64,000 nt of DNA from Petrosia ficiformis (lineage: Eukaryota > Porifera > Demospongiae > Haplosclerida > Petrosiidae). Shown here one piece after another: positions 33,116 to 49,219 of the stretch; within the stretch, counting starts at the first letter, position 1, and every line of letters begins with the position of its first letter. Both the position numbers and the translations under genes were made by a program. The stretch is taken from the NCBI GenBank assembly GCA_947044365.1, contig OX345636.1, forward strand, positions 31,816,966-31,880,965, in the 5' to 3' direction. A model generated the notes under the pieces. The model was not told where the DNA came from and searched no databases. It saw only the letters and a program-made list of their open reading frames with translations.

Positions 33116-34582
33116 ACCCTAAACCCAAAACAATAGACTCTAGATCCTAGACACGATACACTAGACACTAGAAACTAGACCCTGGACCCTAGACAATATA
33201 CCCTTGTAAACAGACCATAGTGTAGAGACACTAGACCTAGACGGTATACACTAGACACTAGACCCTAGATCCTAGACCCTAGACACTAGACATTAGATAC
33301 TAGACCTAGACTCTACACCTCAGTTGCTAAACCATAGATCATAGACCGTAGACCACAAATCGCCTAGACCCTAAACCTTAGATCCTAGAAACTTGACCCT
33401 AGACCCGAGACCCTAGACCCTAGACCCTAGAAAGTAAACCCTAGATCCTAGATCTAAACGGTGGACACTAGACCCTAGACCATTGACCTAGACGGTAGAC
33501 CCTACACACTAGCCACTAGACAATAGAGTCTAGACCTAGACGATAGACCCTAGACCATAGACCGGAGACACTAGAGCCTAGAACCTAGACTCAAGCCCTA
33601 GATAGAAGACTCTAGACACTAGACACTAAACAATAGAACCTAGATACTAGAGCCTAAAGCCTAGACACTAGACACATGACCGTAGTCCCTAGACAACAGA
33701 CCATAGACCACAGACCCTAGACACTATACTTTAGACCCTAGACCCTAGAGACTAGATCCTAGACTTTAGACCCTTGATCATAGACCCTAGAAACTATACC
33801 CTAGATAAGAGACCCTAGACGCTAGAACCTAGATAGAAGACCCTAGACACTAGACCCTAAACAATAAACTCTAGATCCTGGACACTAAACACTAGACCAT
33901 AGACTCTAGATCTTAAATCCTAGACCGTAAGGCCTAGAACCTAGAGCCAAGACCCTAAACCCTAGAGCCTATACACTAGACCCTAGACCATAGGAAATAG
34001 ACCCTAGATTCTAGACCATAGACCTAGACGGTAGATTCTAAAAACTACACTCTTTAGCATAATCACTAGAACCTAGAAACTTGACCAAAGACCATAGACA
34101 CTAGACTCTATAAAGCAGACTATAGACTTTAGACCCTAGAACTAGACGATAGACCTAGACCGTAGACCATAAACCCTACAACCTAGACCCTAGATCTTAA
34201 ACCCTAGACCCTAATCTTAAACCATAGACCTTAGACCCTAGAACCTAGAGCATAGACCCTTGACCCTAGACCCTAGAGCAGAAAAATAAACCCTACATAC
34301 TATAGCTTAGACCTAGACGGTAGACCATAGACCCAAGAAACTAGACCAAAATCCCTACATACTAGACCATAGACCATAGAATATAGACTGTAGAGTACAG
34401 ACCCAAGACCTAGACAGTATACACTAGACCATAGACCGTAGACCCTAGACTATAGACACTAGTCCATAGAACCTAGACAATTGACACTAGACCCTAGACC
34501 ATACACACTAATCCCTTAGACCATAGACCCTAGAGCCTAGACCCTAACCCTCGACCCTAGATAGGAGACCCTAGACAATATA

Positions 34583-37500
34583 CCCTAATCAATAGATCCT
34601 AGACCCTAGACTCTAGACCCTAGACCCTAGACCCTAGAACCTAGACACTAGACCTTAAACCCTAGACCTAGACGGTAGACCCTAGACCGTAGACACAAGA
34701 AAATAGACCCTAGACCTAGATGGCAGATTTTAGACCATAGACACTAGACCTTAGATAGAAGACCCTAAACACTAGACTCTAAACAATTGACCCGAGATCC
34801 TAGACCCTATACCCTAGACCCTAGACACTAGACAATAGATATTAGACCCCAGACCTTAGACCCTAGACGTTAGACCCTAGACCCTAGACCATAGACACTA
34901 GAGCCTAGACCCTACAACCAGTTCATAGACCACAGATAATAGACCATCGACCACAGACCCTAGCCCATAAATTTAAAACCCTAGACCCTAGAGAATATAC
35001 CCTACAATTTAGACACTAGACCATAGAGCCTGGACCATAGAAATTAGACACTAGATACTAGACCCTAGGCTCTAGACACTAGACTCTAGACCCATGACAG
35101 TAGACACTCCTAGACTCGAGACCCTAGAACCTAGGCCCTAGACACTAGCCCCTAGACGCTAGACACTAGACCATAGATCCTAGAAACTAGACCCTAGATA
35201 AGAGACCCTAGACCTAGATGATAGACCATATAAACTACAATCTTTACCATACACCCTAGAACCTAAACCCAAGAACCTACACCCTGGAGCCTCGACATTA
35301 AACCCTAGAGCCAATACCCTACACACTAGACCCTAGACCATAGAAAATAGACCCTAGATACTAGACCCTAGACGCTAGAAAATAAACCATAGACTAAAAC
35401 TATATGTACACACTAGACCCTAAATATTAGACACTAGACCCTAGAAAATAGACCCTAAATACTAGATCATAGACCTAGATGGTAGACACTAAAAACTAGA
35501 CAGTTTATCATAGACCCTAGAACCTAGATTTTAGAGCCTGGAGCAGAGATCTTCGAGCCTATAAAATAGACCACAGATTATAGACCCTAGACCTAAACGG
35601 TAGAAATTTGACACTAGACCATAGACCTTAGACTGTACAACCTAGACACTACACAGTAGACCATATACCATAGACCCTACACCCTAGACCCTAAACTCTA
35701 CACAATAGAACATAGACCATAGACCATAGACCTGAGACACTAGACACTATCTTCTAGAACCTAGAAACAAGACACTAGACCCTAAGCCCTAGAGACTAGA
35801 CCCTAGAGCATAGACACTAGATCCTAGACCCTAGATAAAAGACCCTAGACCCTAGACCCTAGAGCCAAAAAATAAACCCTACATACTATACCCTAGACAT
35901 AGACGGTTGACACTAGACCCAAGAAACTAGACCAAAAACATTAGAAACTAGAACCTAGACACTAGACCCTAGACCCTAGAAACTAGACCCTAGACAGTAG
36001 ACCCTAGATCCTAGATCTAGACGGTGTACACTAGACACTAGACCCTAGACACTAGACCCTAGACTCTAGACCCTAGACAATAGACCCTAGACCCTAAACC
36101 TAGACGGTAGACCCTAGACAATAGTCCTTTGACAATAGAACCTCTTAGATTGAAGATCATAGAAACAAGACCCTACACCATAGACCCTAGAAACAAACAC
36201 CTAGACACTAGAAACTACACTTTAGAGAGTAGACACTAGAAGCTAGACCCTAGAAAACTGACAATAGACTATAAATCCTAGACCTAGACGGTAGACCATA
36301 GACCCTAGAAACTAGAGCCTAGACACTAGATAATAGACCATGCATACCAAACCATAGACATATACGGTAGACCCTACACAAGACCCCTTACCATAGACCG
36401 TATAACCTAGACCCTAGACCATAGACCCTAGACCGTATACCTTAATAAATAGACCATAGAGAAGAGACACTAGACCTAGACGGTACACCCTACACCATAG
36501 ACCCTAGACCCTAGACACTAGACCCTAGACACTAGAACATAGAACCTAGACCATAGACACAAGACCCTAGATACTACACCCCAGTTCCTAGACCATAGAC
36601 GGTAGACCGTAGAACACAGACCGTAGAGCATAGACTTTAGACCCTAGACCACAGAACCTTGACCCTAAACACTAGTTCCTAGACACTAGACACTAGACCC
36701 AAGAAACTAGACTATAGACTATAGAACTTAGACGAAGAAGGTAGACACTACACTCTAGAAACTAGAGCCTAGACCCTAGAAAACAGACCTTGGATAACAG
36801 ACCATACACCTATGCAGTTCACCCTAGACACTAGACCATTTACCATAGACCGTACAATCTAGACACTACACCCTAGACCCTAGACCTTAGACCCAAGAAA
36901 ATAGACTATAGAATACAGACCCAAGACTTAGACAATATACCCTTGACCATAGACGCTAGACACTTAATCCTAGTCGCTAGACCCTAGATCCTAGACAATA
37001 GTCTAAACTCTACACCCCAGTTCCTAGACAATTGACCGCTGACCGTAGACCACAGACTGTAGACCCTAGACTTTAGACACTAGACCCTAGACCTAGACCC
37101 TAAAACCTAGATCCTAGACACTAGACACTAGACCCTAGAATCTAGACCCTAGACTTTAGACCTAGAAGGTAGACGCTAGGCACTAGACTCTAGACAATAG
37201 ACTCAAGACGATACACTCTAGACCTAGACGGTAGACCCTAGAGCCTAGACACAGGAGCCTATACCATAGACTCTAGACCCTAGATAAGAGACCATAAAAA
37301 ATAGACACTAGATACTAGACCATAAACACTAGACTGGAGACCATAGACCCTAGATATCACAGACCCTAGACACTAGACTCTAGACACTACACCCTAGGCC
37401 ATAGAACCTAGATCCTAGACCCTAGATCCTAAACCATAGACCCTAGACACTAGAGCCTAGACTCTATACCCTGGAGATTATACCATAGACTCTAGAAACT

Positions 37501-39800
37501 AGATAAGAGACTCTAGACACTAGACCCTAATCAATAGACACAAGAAACTAGATAATAAACCATAAACCCTAGACTTAGACCCTAGAAACCATAGACACTA
37601 GACAATGGACACTAGACCCTAGACCATAGACCATAGACTATAGACCCCTGATCCTAGACGCTAGACCCTAGATGGTAGAACCTAGACCCTAAATTCGAGA
37701 CCCTAGAATCTAGACAATAGACACTAGACCCTAAACCCCAGACTTTAGACCCTAGATCCTAGACCCTTGATAAAAGACATTAAACATTAGATCCTACACA
37801 ATAGACCCTAGATTCTAGGCACAAGACCCTAGACCCTAGGCCCTAGAACCTAGACAATAGACCCTAGACAGTAGATCCTAGTCCCTAGACCCTAGAACCT
37901 AGACCCTATATGCTAGACCCTAGGCCATAGACCCTAGACCCTAGACCCTAGACAATAGACCCTAGAAACTAGAGCCTAGAGCCTAGAGCATAGATAGAAG
38001 ACTCTAGACAGTAGACCCTAAACAATAGAACCTAAATCCTAGACCTTAAACTCCAGACACTAGATAGTCCCTAGACAATAGACCATAGACCACAAACCAT
38101 AGACACAATACTTTAGACACTAGACCCTACAGACTAGACCATAGAATTTAGACCCTATAAAATAGACCATAGATTATAGACCCTAGACCTAGACGGTAGA
38201 AACTTGACCCTAGACCCTAGACACTAGACCATAGACATTAGACCCTACCATAGACCCTAAACCCTAAATCCTAGACACTAGACCCTAGAAAATAGACTCT
38301 AAATACTAGACCATAGACCTAGATGTTAGACACTAAAAACTAGACCGTTTATCATAGACACTAGAAACTAGATCTTAGAGCCTATAAAATAGACCATAGA
38401 TTATAGACCCTAGAACTAGATGGTATAAACTTGACCCTAGACACTAGACACTAGACCCTAGACATTAGACCCTACCATAGACCTTAGACCCAAGACCAGA
38501 GACCCTATACACTAGACCCCACACATTAGACCATAGACCCTAGACCCTAGACCCGAGACACTAGACCCTAGATTCTAGAACCTAGAACCTAGACACTAGA
38601 CCCTAAGCCTTAGACCCTAGACCCTAGACCCTAGAGCATAGACACTAGATCCTAGAACCTAGATAAAAGATCCTAGACCCTAGACCTTAGAGCCAAAAAA
38701 TAAACCCTAGATACTATACCTTAGACATAAACGGTAGACACTAGATCCAAGAAAACATTAGAAACTAGAACCTAGAGACCATACCCTAAACCCTAGACCC
38801 TAGACCCTAGACCCTAGAGAGTAGACCCTAGAGCCTAGTTCTAGACGGTGGACCCTAGACCCTAGACCCTAGACACTAGACCCTAGACTGTAGACTCTAG
38901 ACAACAGACTCTAGACCATAGCCCTAGACAGTAGACCCTAGACGATAGACCCTAGACAATACTACCTTGACAATAGACCCGCCTAGACTCAACACCATAG
39001 AAACTAGACCCTACACCATAGACCCTAGACACTAGACCCTAGACATTAGACAGTAGACACTAGAACCTAGACCCTCGGAAATAGACCATTGACTGTAGAG
39101 CCTAGACCTAGATTATACACCCTAGACCCTAGAAACTAGAGCCTAGACCCTAGAAAATAGACCATGGATACCAGACCCTAGACCTATACGGTAGACCCTA
39201 CACACTAGACCCCTTACCATAGACCGTATAACGTAGACACTTGACCCTAGACCCTAGACCATATACCCTAATAAATAGACCATAGAGAAGAGACACTACA
39301 CATACACGGTATACCCTAGACCGTAGACCCTAGATCTTAGACACTAGACCCTAGACCCTAGAACCTAGACCATAGACCGTAGACACTAGACCCTAGATAC
39401 TACACCCCAGTTCCTAGACCATAGACCATAGCACGTAGAACACAGACCTTAGACCCTAGACATTAGACACTAAACACTAGAGCCTAGACACTAAACCCTA
39501 GAACCTAGACACTAGACCAATGACCCTAGATCAAGAAGGTGGACCCTAGATCCTAGACCCTACACCCTAGACCCTAGACCCTAGATCTAGACGGTGGACC
39601 CTAGACCCTAGACAATAGACCCTAGACCCTAGAATCTAGACAATAGACAATAAACCCTGGAGACTAGAGCCTAGAGCCTGGAGCCTAGAGCCTAGAGTCT
39701 AGATCCTAGACACTAGAGCCTAGAGCGTAGACACTAGACACTAGATGCTAGACCCTAGAAAATATATCGTAGACTATAGGCCCTAAACCTATACTGTACA
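34583..39800. repeat. Large higher-order unit, copy 1
   Basis: Order and spelling of rare words from about 34.58 to 39.8 kb recur at about 41.70 to 46.8 kb. Examples: TAATCAATAGATCC at 34586 and 41701, CAACCAGTTCATAG at about 34917 and 42032, GTTGACACTAGACCCAAG at about 35906 and 43276, ACTCCAGACACTAGATAGTC at about 38050 and 45026. The offset moves between about 6,975 and 7,370 bp because of indels. Confidence 0.8.
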
Positions 39801-41699
39801 CTCTAGACCTTAATTGCTCTACACTAGACCCTAGAAAATAGACCATATACTGTAGACCTTAGACGTAAAAGGTAGACCCTAGACTCTAGAAATTAGAGCC
39901 TAGACCCTAGAAAACAGACATTGGATAACAGACGGTAGACCTATACGGTTGACCCTAGACACTATACCCTTTACCAAAGACCATAGAATCTTGACACTAG
40001 ACCCTAGATCCTAGACCCTAGACACTAGAATATAGAATGTAGAATACAGACCCAAGACCTAGAGAGTATACCCTAGACCATAGACACTAGATCCTAGACC
40101 ATAAACACTAGGCCCTTAGACCACAGACACTAGACCTAGACTCTACACAACAGTTCCTACACCATAAACCATTGACCGTAGATCATAGACCGTAGAACCT
40201 AGAATTCAGACACTAGCCTAGACCCTAAACCTATACTGTACACTCTAGATTCTGAATACTAGACACTAGACCCTAGAAAATAGACCATATGCTGCAGACC
40301 TTAGACGTAAAAGGTAGACCCTAGACTCTAGAAACTAGACCTAGACCCTAGAAAACAGACATTGGATAACAGACGGTAGACCTATATGGTTGACCCTAGA
40401 CACTATACCCTTTACCAAAGACCGTAGAATCTAGACACTACACCCAAGATCCTAGACCCTAGACACTAGAATATAGAATGTAGAATACAAACCCAAGACC
40501 TAGAGAGTATACCCTAGACCATAGACACTAGATCCTAAACCCTAGACCCAAGGCCCTTAGACGATAGACACTAGACCTAGACTCTACACACCAGTTCCTA
40601 GACAATAAACAATAGATCGTAGACCATAGACCATAGACACTAGACTTTAGACACTATACCCTAAAGCCTAGACACTAATCCCTAGATTGTAGACACTAGA
40701 CCATAGACCCTAGGTGAAGGTGGACCCTAGATCCTAGACACTAGACGCTAGACACTAGACCCTAGATATAGACGGTTGACCCTAGACATTAGACACTAGA
40801 CACTAGACCCTAGACCCTAGACACAAGACCCTAGACCCTAGACCTAGACGGTAGACCCTAGACACTAGAGCCTAGACAATAGACTCTAGACCAAGACAGT
40901 AGACGCTAGACCCTAGACGCTAGACAATAAATAATAGAGACTAGATCCTAGAGACTGGAGCCTAGAGCGTAGAGCCTAGACCATAGACACTAGAGCCTAG
41001 AACGTAGACATTAAACAATAGATAAAAGACCCTAGACACTAGAACCTAAACAATAGATCCTAGATCCTAGATCCTAAACCTTAGACACTAGACCCAAGAA
41101 CATAATCCCTAGACAATAGACCAAAGGCAACAGAGCCTAGATCCTAAACTTTAGAACACAGACGCTAGAGACTAGACCCTAGACTTTAGACCCTAGACCA
41201 CAGACACTAGAACATAGACTCTAGATAAGAGACCCTAGACACTAGACCCTAGAATGAAGACCCTAGACACTAGACCCCAAACAATAGACCCAAAATCCTA
41301 GACACTAGATCCTAGACCATAGACCCTAGACCCTAGATCCTAGATCTAAACGGTGGACCCTAGACCTTAGACACTAGACCCTAGACCCTAGACCCTAGAC
41401 ACTAGACCAAAGACCCTAGAGATAGAAGGTAGACCCTAGAAACTAGAGCCTAGAAAACAGACTCTAAACTTAGACAGTAGACCCTAGAACCTAGACGCTA
41501 GACAATAGACTCTAGAGACTAGAGCCTGAGCCTAGAGCCTAGACACTAGAGCCTAGAGCGTAGACATTAGACACTATATAAAAGACCCTAGACACTAGAC
41601 CCTAGACCATACACACTAATCCCTAGACCTTAGACCATAGACCCTAGAGCCTAGAGCCTAGACCCTCGACCCTAGATAGGAGACCCTAGACAATATACC

Positions 41700-44600
41700 C
41701 TAATCAATAGATCCTAAACCCTAGACTCTAGACCCTAGACACTACACCCTAGAACCTAGACACTAGACCTTAAACCCTAGACCTAGACGGTAGACCCTAG
41801 ACCGTAGACACAAGAAAATAGACCCTAGACCTTGATGGCAGATCCTAGACCATAGACACTAGACCTTAGATAGAAGACCCTAAACACTAGACGCTAAACA
41901 ATAGACCCGAGATCCTAGACCCTAGACCCTAGACCTTAGACACTAGACAATAGATATTAGACCCCAGACCTTAGACCCTAGACCTTAGACCCTAGACCCT
42001 AGATCATAGACACTAGAGCCTAGACCCTACAACCAGTTCATAGACCACAGACAATAGACCATCGACCACAGACCCTAGCCCATAAATTTAAGACCCTAGA
42101 CCCTAGAGAATATACCCTACAATTTAGACACTAGACCATAGAGCCTGGACCATAGAACTTAGACCCTTGATACTAGACCCTAGGCTCTAGACCCTAGAAT
42201 CTAGACCCATGACAGTAGACACTCCTAGACTCGAGACCCTAGAACCTAGGCCCTAGACACTAGCCCCTAGACGCTAGACACTAGACCATAGATCCTAGAA
42301 ACTAGACCCTAAATAAGAGACCCTAGACCTAGATGATAGACCATATAAACTACAACCTTTACCATACACCCTAGAACCTAAACCTTAGAACAAACAACCT
42401 GGAGCCTAGACATTAAACCCTAGAGCCTATACCCTAGACACTAGACCCTAGACCATAGAAAATAGACCCTAGATACTAGACACTAGAACTAAACAGTAGA
42501 CCCTATAAATTACACCCTTTACCATAAACACTAGAACATAGAACCGAGACCCTAGACTTAGACTCTAGACCGTAGTAAACAGACGATAGACTTTAAACCT
42601 TAGACCTTGATGGTAGACACTAGACACTAGACTCTAGAACCTAGAACCTAGATCTTACTTCTTAGACCCTAGACCCTAGATCCTAGACCTAGACCTTAGA
42701 CACTAGATGTTAGACCCTAGACACTAGACCCTAGACCCTAGAAAATAAACCATAGACTAAAACTATACGTACACCCTAGACCCTAAATATTAGACACTAG
42801 ACCCTAGAAAATAGACCCTAAATACTAGATCATAGACCTAGATGGTAGACACTAAAAACTAGACCGTTTATCATAGACCCTAGAACCTAGACTTTAGAGC
42901 CTGGAGCAGAGATCTTAGAGCCTATAAAATAGACCATAGATTATAGACCCTAGACCTAGACGGTAGAAATTTGACAATAGACCATAGACCTTAGACCGTA
43001 CAACCTAGACACTACTCAGTAGACCATATACCATAGACCCTACACCCTAGACCCTAAACCCTACACAATAAAACATAGACCATAGACCATAGACATGAGA
43101 CACTAGACACTATCTTCTAGAACCTAGAACCTAGACACTAAACCCTAAGCCCTAGAGACTAGACCCTAGACCCTAGAGCATAGACACTAGATCCTAGACC
43201 CTAGATAAAAGACCCTAGACCCTAGACCCTGGAGCCAAAAAATAAACCCTACTTACTATACCCTAGACATAGACGGTTGACACTAGACCCAAGAAACTAG
43301 ACCAAAAACATTAGAAACTAGAACCTAGACACTAGACCCTAGACCCTAGACCCTAGATCCTAGATCTAGACGGTGGACACTAGGCACTAGTCCCTTGACA
43401 ATAGACCCTCTTAGATTCAAGATCATAGAAACAACACCCTACACCAAAGACCCTAGAAACAAACACCTAGACAGTAGAAACTACACTTTAGAGAGTAGAC
43501 ACTAGAAGCTAGACCCTAGAAAACTGACAATAGACTATAGACACTAGACCTAGACGGTAGACCATAGACCCTAGAAACTAGAGCCTAGACACTAGATAAT
43601 AGACCATGCATACCAGACCATAGACATATACGGTAGACCCTACACAAGACCCCTTACCATAGACCGTATAACCTAGACCCTAGACCCTAGACCCTAGACC
43701 GCATACCTTAATAAATAGACCATAGAGAAGAGACACTAGACCTAGACGGTATACCCTACACCATAGACCCTAGACCCTAGACACTAGACCCTAGACCCTA
43801 GAACATAGAACCTAGACCATAGACACAGGACCCTAGATACTACACCCCAGTTCCTAGACCATAGACCGTAGACCGTAGAACACAGACCGTAGAGCATAGA
43901 CTTTAGACCCTAGACCACAGAACCTTGACCCTAAACACTAGTTCCTAGACACTAGACACTAGACCCAAGAAACTAGACTATAGACTATAGAACTTAGACG
44001 AAGAAGGTAGACACTACACTCTAGAAACTAGAGCCTAGACCCTAGAAAACAGACCTTGGATAACAGACCATACACCTATGCAGTTCACCCTAGACACTAG
44101 ATCATTTACCATAGACCGTACAATCTAGACACTACACCCTAGACCCTAGACCTTAGACCCAAGAAAATAGACTATAGAATACAGACCCAAGACTTAGACA
44201 GTATACCCTTGACCATAGACGCTAGACACTTAATCCTTGTCGCTAGACTCTAGATCCTAGACAATAGTCTAAACTCTACACCCCAGTTCCTAGACAATTG
44301 ACCGCTGACTGTAGACCACAGACCGTAGACCCTAGACTTTAGACACTAAACCCTAGACCTAGACCCTAAAACCTAGATCCTAGACACTATACACTAGACC
44401 CTAGAATCTAGACCCTAGACCCTAGACCTAGAAGGTAGACGCTAGGCACTAGACTCTAGACAATAGACTCAAGACAATACACTCTAGACCTAGACGGTAG
44501 ACCCTAGAGCCTAGACACAGGAGCCTATACCATAGACTCTAGACCCTAGATAAGAGACCATAAAAATTAGACACTAGATACTAGACCATAAACACTAGAC

Positions 44601-46800
44601 AGGAGACCATAGACCCTAGATATCACAAACCCTAGACACTAGACTCTAGACACTACACCCTAGGCCATAGAACCTAGATCCTAGACCCTAGATCCTAAAC
44701 CATAGACCCTAGAAACTAGAGCCTAGACTCTATACACTGGATCTTATACCATAGACCCTAGACACTAGATAAGGGACTCTAGACACTAGACCATAATCAA
44801 TAGACACTAGAAACTAGATAATAAACCATAAACCCTAGAACTTAGACCCTAGAAACCATAGACACTAGACACTGAACACTAGACCCTAGACCATAGACCA
44901 TAAACTATAGACCCCTGATCCTAGACGCTAGACCCTAGATGGTAGAACCTAGACCCTAAACTCGAGACCGTAGAATCTAGACAATAGACACTAGACCCTA
45001 AATCCTAGACCTTAAACTCCAGACACTAGATAGTCCCTAGAGAATAGACCATAGACCACAAACCATAGACCCAATACTTTAGAACCTAGACCCTAGAGAC
45101 TAGACCCTAGAATTTAGACCCTAGACCCTAGACCCTAGACCCTAAGTCCTAGACACTAGACCCTAGAAAATAGACACTAAATACTGGACCATAGACCTAG
45201 ATGTTAGAAACTAAAAACTAGACCGTTCATCATAGACTCTAGAACCTAGACCTTAGAGCCTATAAAAAAGACCATAGATTATAGATCCTAGACCTAGACG
45301 GTAGAAACTTGACCCTAGACCATAGACATTAGACCATAGACATTAGACCATACCATAGACGCTAGACCCTAAAGGCTAGACACTAGACCCTAGTAAATAG
45401 ACTCTAAATACTAGACCATAGATGGTTGACCCTAGAGCATAGACACTAGAACCTAGACATTAGACCCTACCATAGACCTTAGACCCTAGACCCGAAACCC
45501 TATACACTAGACCCTACACAATAGACCATAGACCCTAGACCCTAGACCCGAGAAACTAGACCCTAGATTCTAGAACCTAGAACCTAGACACTAGACCCTA
45601 AGCCCTAGACCCTAGACCCTAGACCCTAGAGCATAGACACTAGATCCTAGAACCTAGATAAAAGATCCTAGACCCTAGACCCTAGAGCCAAAAAATAAAC
45701 CCTAGTTACTATACCCTAGACAGAGACGGTAGACACTAGATCCAAGAAAACATTAGAAACTAGAACCTAGAGACTAGACCCTAGACCCTAGACTATAGAC
45801 CCTAGAGAGTAGACCCTAGAGCCTAGTTCTAGACAGTGGACCCTAGACCCTAGACCCTAGACACTAGACCCTAGACTGTAGACTCTAGACAACAGACTCT
45901 AGACCATAGACCTAGAGAGTAGACCCTAGACGGTAGACCCTAGACAATAGTACCTTGACAATAGACCCGCCTAGACTCAACACCATAGAAACAAGACCCT
46001 ACACCATAGACCCTAGACACTAGACCCTAGACATTAGACAGTAGACACTAGAACCTAGACCCTCGGAAATAGACAATAGACTGTAGACCCTAGAACTAGA
46101 TTCTAGACACTAGACTCTAGAAACTAGAGCCTAGACACTAGAAAATAGACCATGGATACCAGACCCAAGACCTATACGGTAGACCCTACACACTAGACCC
46201 CTTACCATAGACCGTATAACGTAGACACTAGACCCTAGACCTAGACCATATACCCTAATAAATAGACCATAGAGAAGAGACACTACACATACACGGTAAA
46301 CATTAGACCGTAGACGCTAGATCTTAGACACTAGACCCTAGACACTAGAGCCTAGACCCTAGACCCTAGACCATAGACCGTAGACTCTAGACCCTAGATA
46401 CTACACCCCAGTTCCTAGACCATAGACCATAGCACGTAGAACACAGACCGTAGACACTAGACATTAGACACTAAACACTAGAGCCTAGACACTAAACCCT
46501 AGAATTTAGACACTAGATCATAGACCCTAGATCTAGAAGGTGGACCCTAGATCCTAGACCCTACACCCTAGACCCTAGACCCTAGATCTAGACGGTGGAC
46601 CCTAGACCCTAGATAATAGACCCTAGACTGTAGACTCTAGACATTAGAAAATAAACCCTGGAGATTAGAGCCTAGAGCCTGGAGCCTAGAGCCTAGAGCC
46701 TAGATCCTAGACACTAGAGCCTAGAGCATAGACACTAGACACTAGATGCTAGACTCTAGAAAATATATCGTAGACTATAGGCCCTAAACTTTAGAACCCA
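41700..46800. repeat. Large higher-order unit, copy 2
   Basis: Partner of 34583-39800. It contains extra material at about 42.43-42.68 kb that is absent from copy 1 and lacks a part of copy 1 near 37.7-38.0 kb, which explains the changing offset. Many single-base differences separate the copies. Confidence 0.8.
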
Positions 46801-47864
46801 GACGTTAGAGACTAGACCCTAGACTTTAGACCCTAGACCACAGACCCTAGAACATAGACTCTAGATAAGAGACCCTAGACTCTAGACCCTAGAATGAAGA
46901 CCCTAGACACTAGACCCTAAACAATAGACCCAAAATCCTAGACACTAGATCCTAGACCCTAGACACTAGACCCTAGATCCTAGATCTAAATGGTGGACCC
47001 TAGACCTTAGACACTAGACCCTAGACCCTAGACCCTAGACACTAGACCAAAGACCCTAGAGATAGAAGGTAGACCCTAGAAACTAGACCCTAGACAATAG
47101 ACTCTAAACTTAGACAGTAGACCCTAGAACCTAGACGCTAGACAATAGACTCTAGAGACTAGAGCCTAGAGCCTAGAGCCTAGACACTAGAGCCTAGAGC
47201 GTAGACATTAGACACTATATAAATGACCCTAGACACTAGACCCTAAACAATTGAACGTAGATCCAAGACCCTAAACCTTAGACACAAGACCCAAGACCAG
47301 AGTCCCTAGACACTAGACCAAAGACAACAGAGCCTAGACCCTATACTTTAGAACCTAGACCCTAGATACTAGACCCTAGACCTAGATGGTAGACCCTAGA
47401 CACTAGACCCTAGACAATAGACTCTAGACCTAGACAGTAGACCCTAGACCCTAGACCCTAGACAATAGACCCGAGACTAAAGCCTATAGCCTAGAACCTA
47501 GAGCCTAGAGCATAGACCCTAGACACTAGAGCCTAGAGCGTAGATGCTAGACACTAGATAAAAGACCCTAGACACTAGACCCTAAACAATAGAACCTAGA
47601 TCCTAGACCCTAAACCTTAGACACTAGATCCAAGACCGTAGTCCCTAGACAATAGACCAAAGACCACAGAGCCTAGACCCTATACTTTAGACCCTAGACC
47701 CTAGAGACTAGACCCTAGACTTTGGACCCTAGACCACAGACCCTAGACATAGACCCTAGATAAGAGACCCTAGACACTAGACCCTAGAATGAAGACCCTA
47801 GACACTAGACACTAAACAATAGACCCTAGATCCTAGACACTAGATCCTAGACACTAGACCCTAG

Positions 47865-49215
47865 ACACTTGACCGTACAAACATAAACCTAAACCCTACA
47901 CCCTAGACCCTACACAATATACCATAGACCCTAAATCCTAAACACGAGACACTAGACCCTAGATCCTAGAGCATAGCGTAGACCCTAGACTCTAAACCCT
48001 ATAGACTAGACCCTAGACCCTATAGCATAGAGAGTAGACACTAGACTCTAGATAAAAGACCATAGACCCCAGACACTAGAGCCAATAAATTAACCCTGGA
48101 TAAGAGACCCTAGACACTAGACCCTAAACAATAGACACTATAAACTACACTATAAACCCTAGACTGGAGAAAGTAGATCCAAGATACAATAGACCCTAGA
48201 CACTTGAACCTAGACCCTACACACTAGGTCATAAACCCTAGACCCTAGATCCTAGATCCTAAACCATAGACCCTAGACACTAGAGCCTAGACCCTAGACC
48301 CTGGAGCTTATACCATAGACCCTAGACACTAGAAAAGAGACACTAGACACTAGACCCTAATCAATAGACACTAGAAACTAGAACATAAAACATAAACCCT
48401 AGACCCTAGACCCTAGAAACAATAGACCCTAGACACTGGACCCTAGACCCTATACCCTAGATCATAGACCCTAGACCCTTGATACTAGACACTAGACCAT
48501 AGAGCCTAGAACTTTGACCCTAAACTCGAGACACTGGAACCTAGACAATAGACTCTAGACCATAGACCGCAGACCCTAGAACCTAGATCCTAGAACCTAG
48601 ACCCTAGAACATTAAGCATAGACACTAGACCCTTGATAGAAGACCTTAAACACTAGATCCTACACAATACACCCTAGAATGTACACCCTAAACCATAGAG
48701 CCTAGACCATAGACAGTAAAGCCAAGGCCCTAGACACTGGAGCCTATACCCAACACATTAGACACTAGATCAGAGACCCTAGAAACTAGACCCTAAACCC
48801 TAGATCCTAGGCCATAGACCCTAGACACTAGACTCTAGATCCTAGACTCTAGATGCAAGACCCTAGACACTAGACACTAGACAATAGACCTCAGACCTTA
48901 GATCCTAGTCTCTACACCATAGACCCTAGATTCTAGACCCAAAACTCGAGACACTAGAACCTAGACTTTAGACTCTAGACCCTAGACCCTTGACCGTAGA
49001 GCCTAGTGCCTTGACCCAAACACTAGAGTCTAGACACTAGACACTAAACCCAAAATAATAGACCCTAAACAATAGACACTAGACCCTAAACAATATACAC
49101 TAGATGCTAGACACTATACACAAGACCCTAGACAATAGACTTTAGATCCTAGATCGTAGACCCTAGATCCTAGACACTACACTCTACACCCTAAACCCTA
49201 AACTCAAATCTCTAA
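47865..49215. repeat. Satellite duplication with 31755-33115, copy 2
   Basis: This is the downstream partner, ending exactly at the strand switch (CAAATCTCTAAAGAC at 49206-49219, then TAATGTCTAGGG). The duplication therefore abuts an inversion edge, which may mark the recombination event that made it. Confidence 0.8.
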
Positions 49216-49219
49216 AGAC

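Larger units (their letters stand above)
31136..49219. repeat. 7-bp satellite block 5, CCCTAGA orientation, 18 kb
   Basis: The longest uniform block: degenerate CCCTAGA units broken by landmark words (CTACACCCCAGTTCC, GGATAACAGAC, CCTAGACCTAGACGGTAG). Landmarks are arranged in large repeated units (see separate entries). It is entered at about 31135 through CTCTAAACCCTAGA, like the edge at 21468, and left at about 49216-49227 through AGAC-TAAT-GTCT. No unique DNA or gene was noticed in it. Confidence 0.94.
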
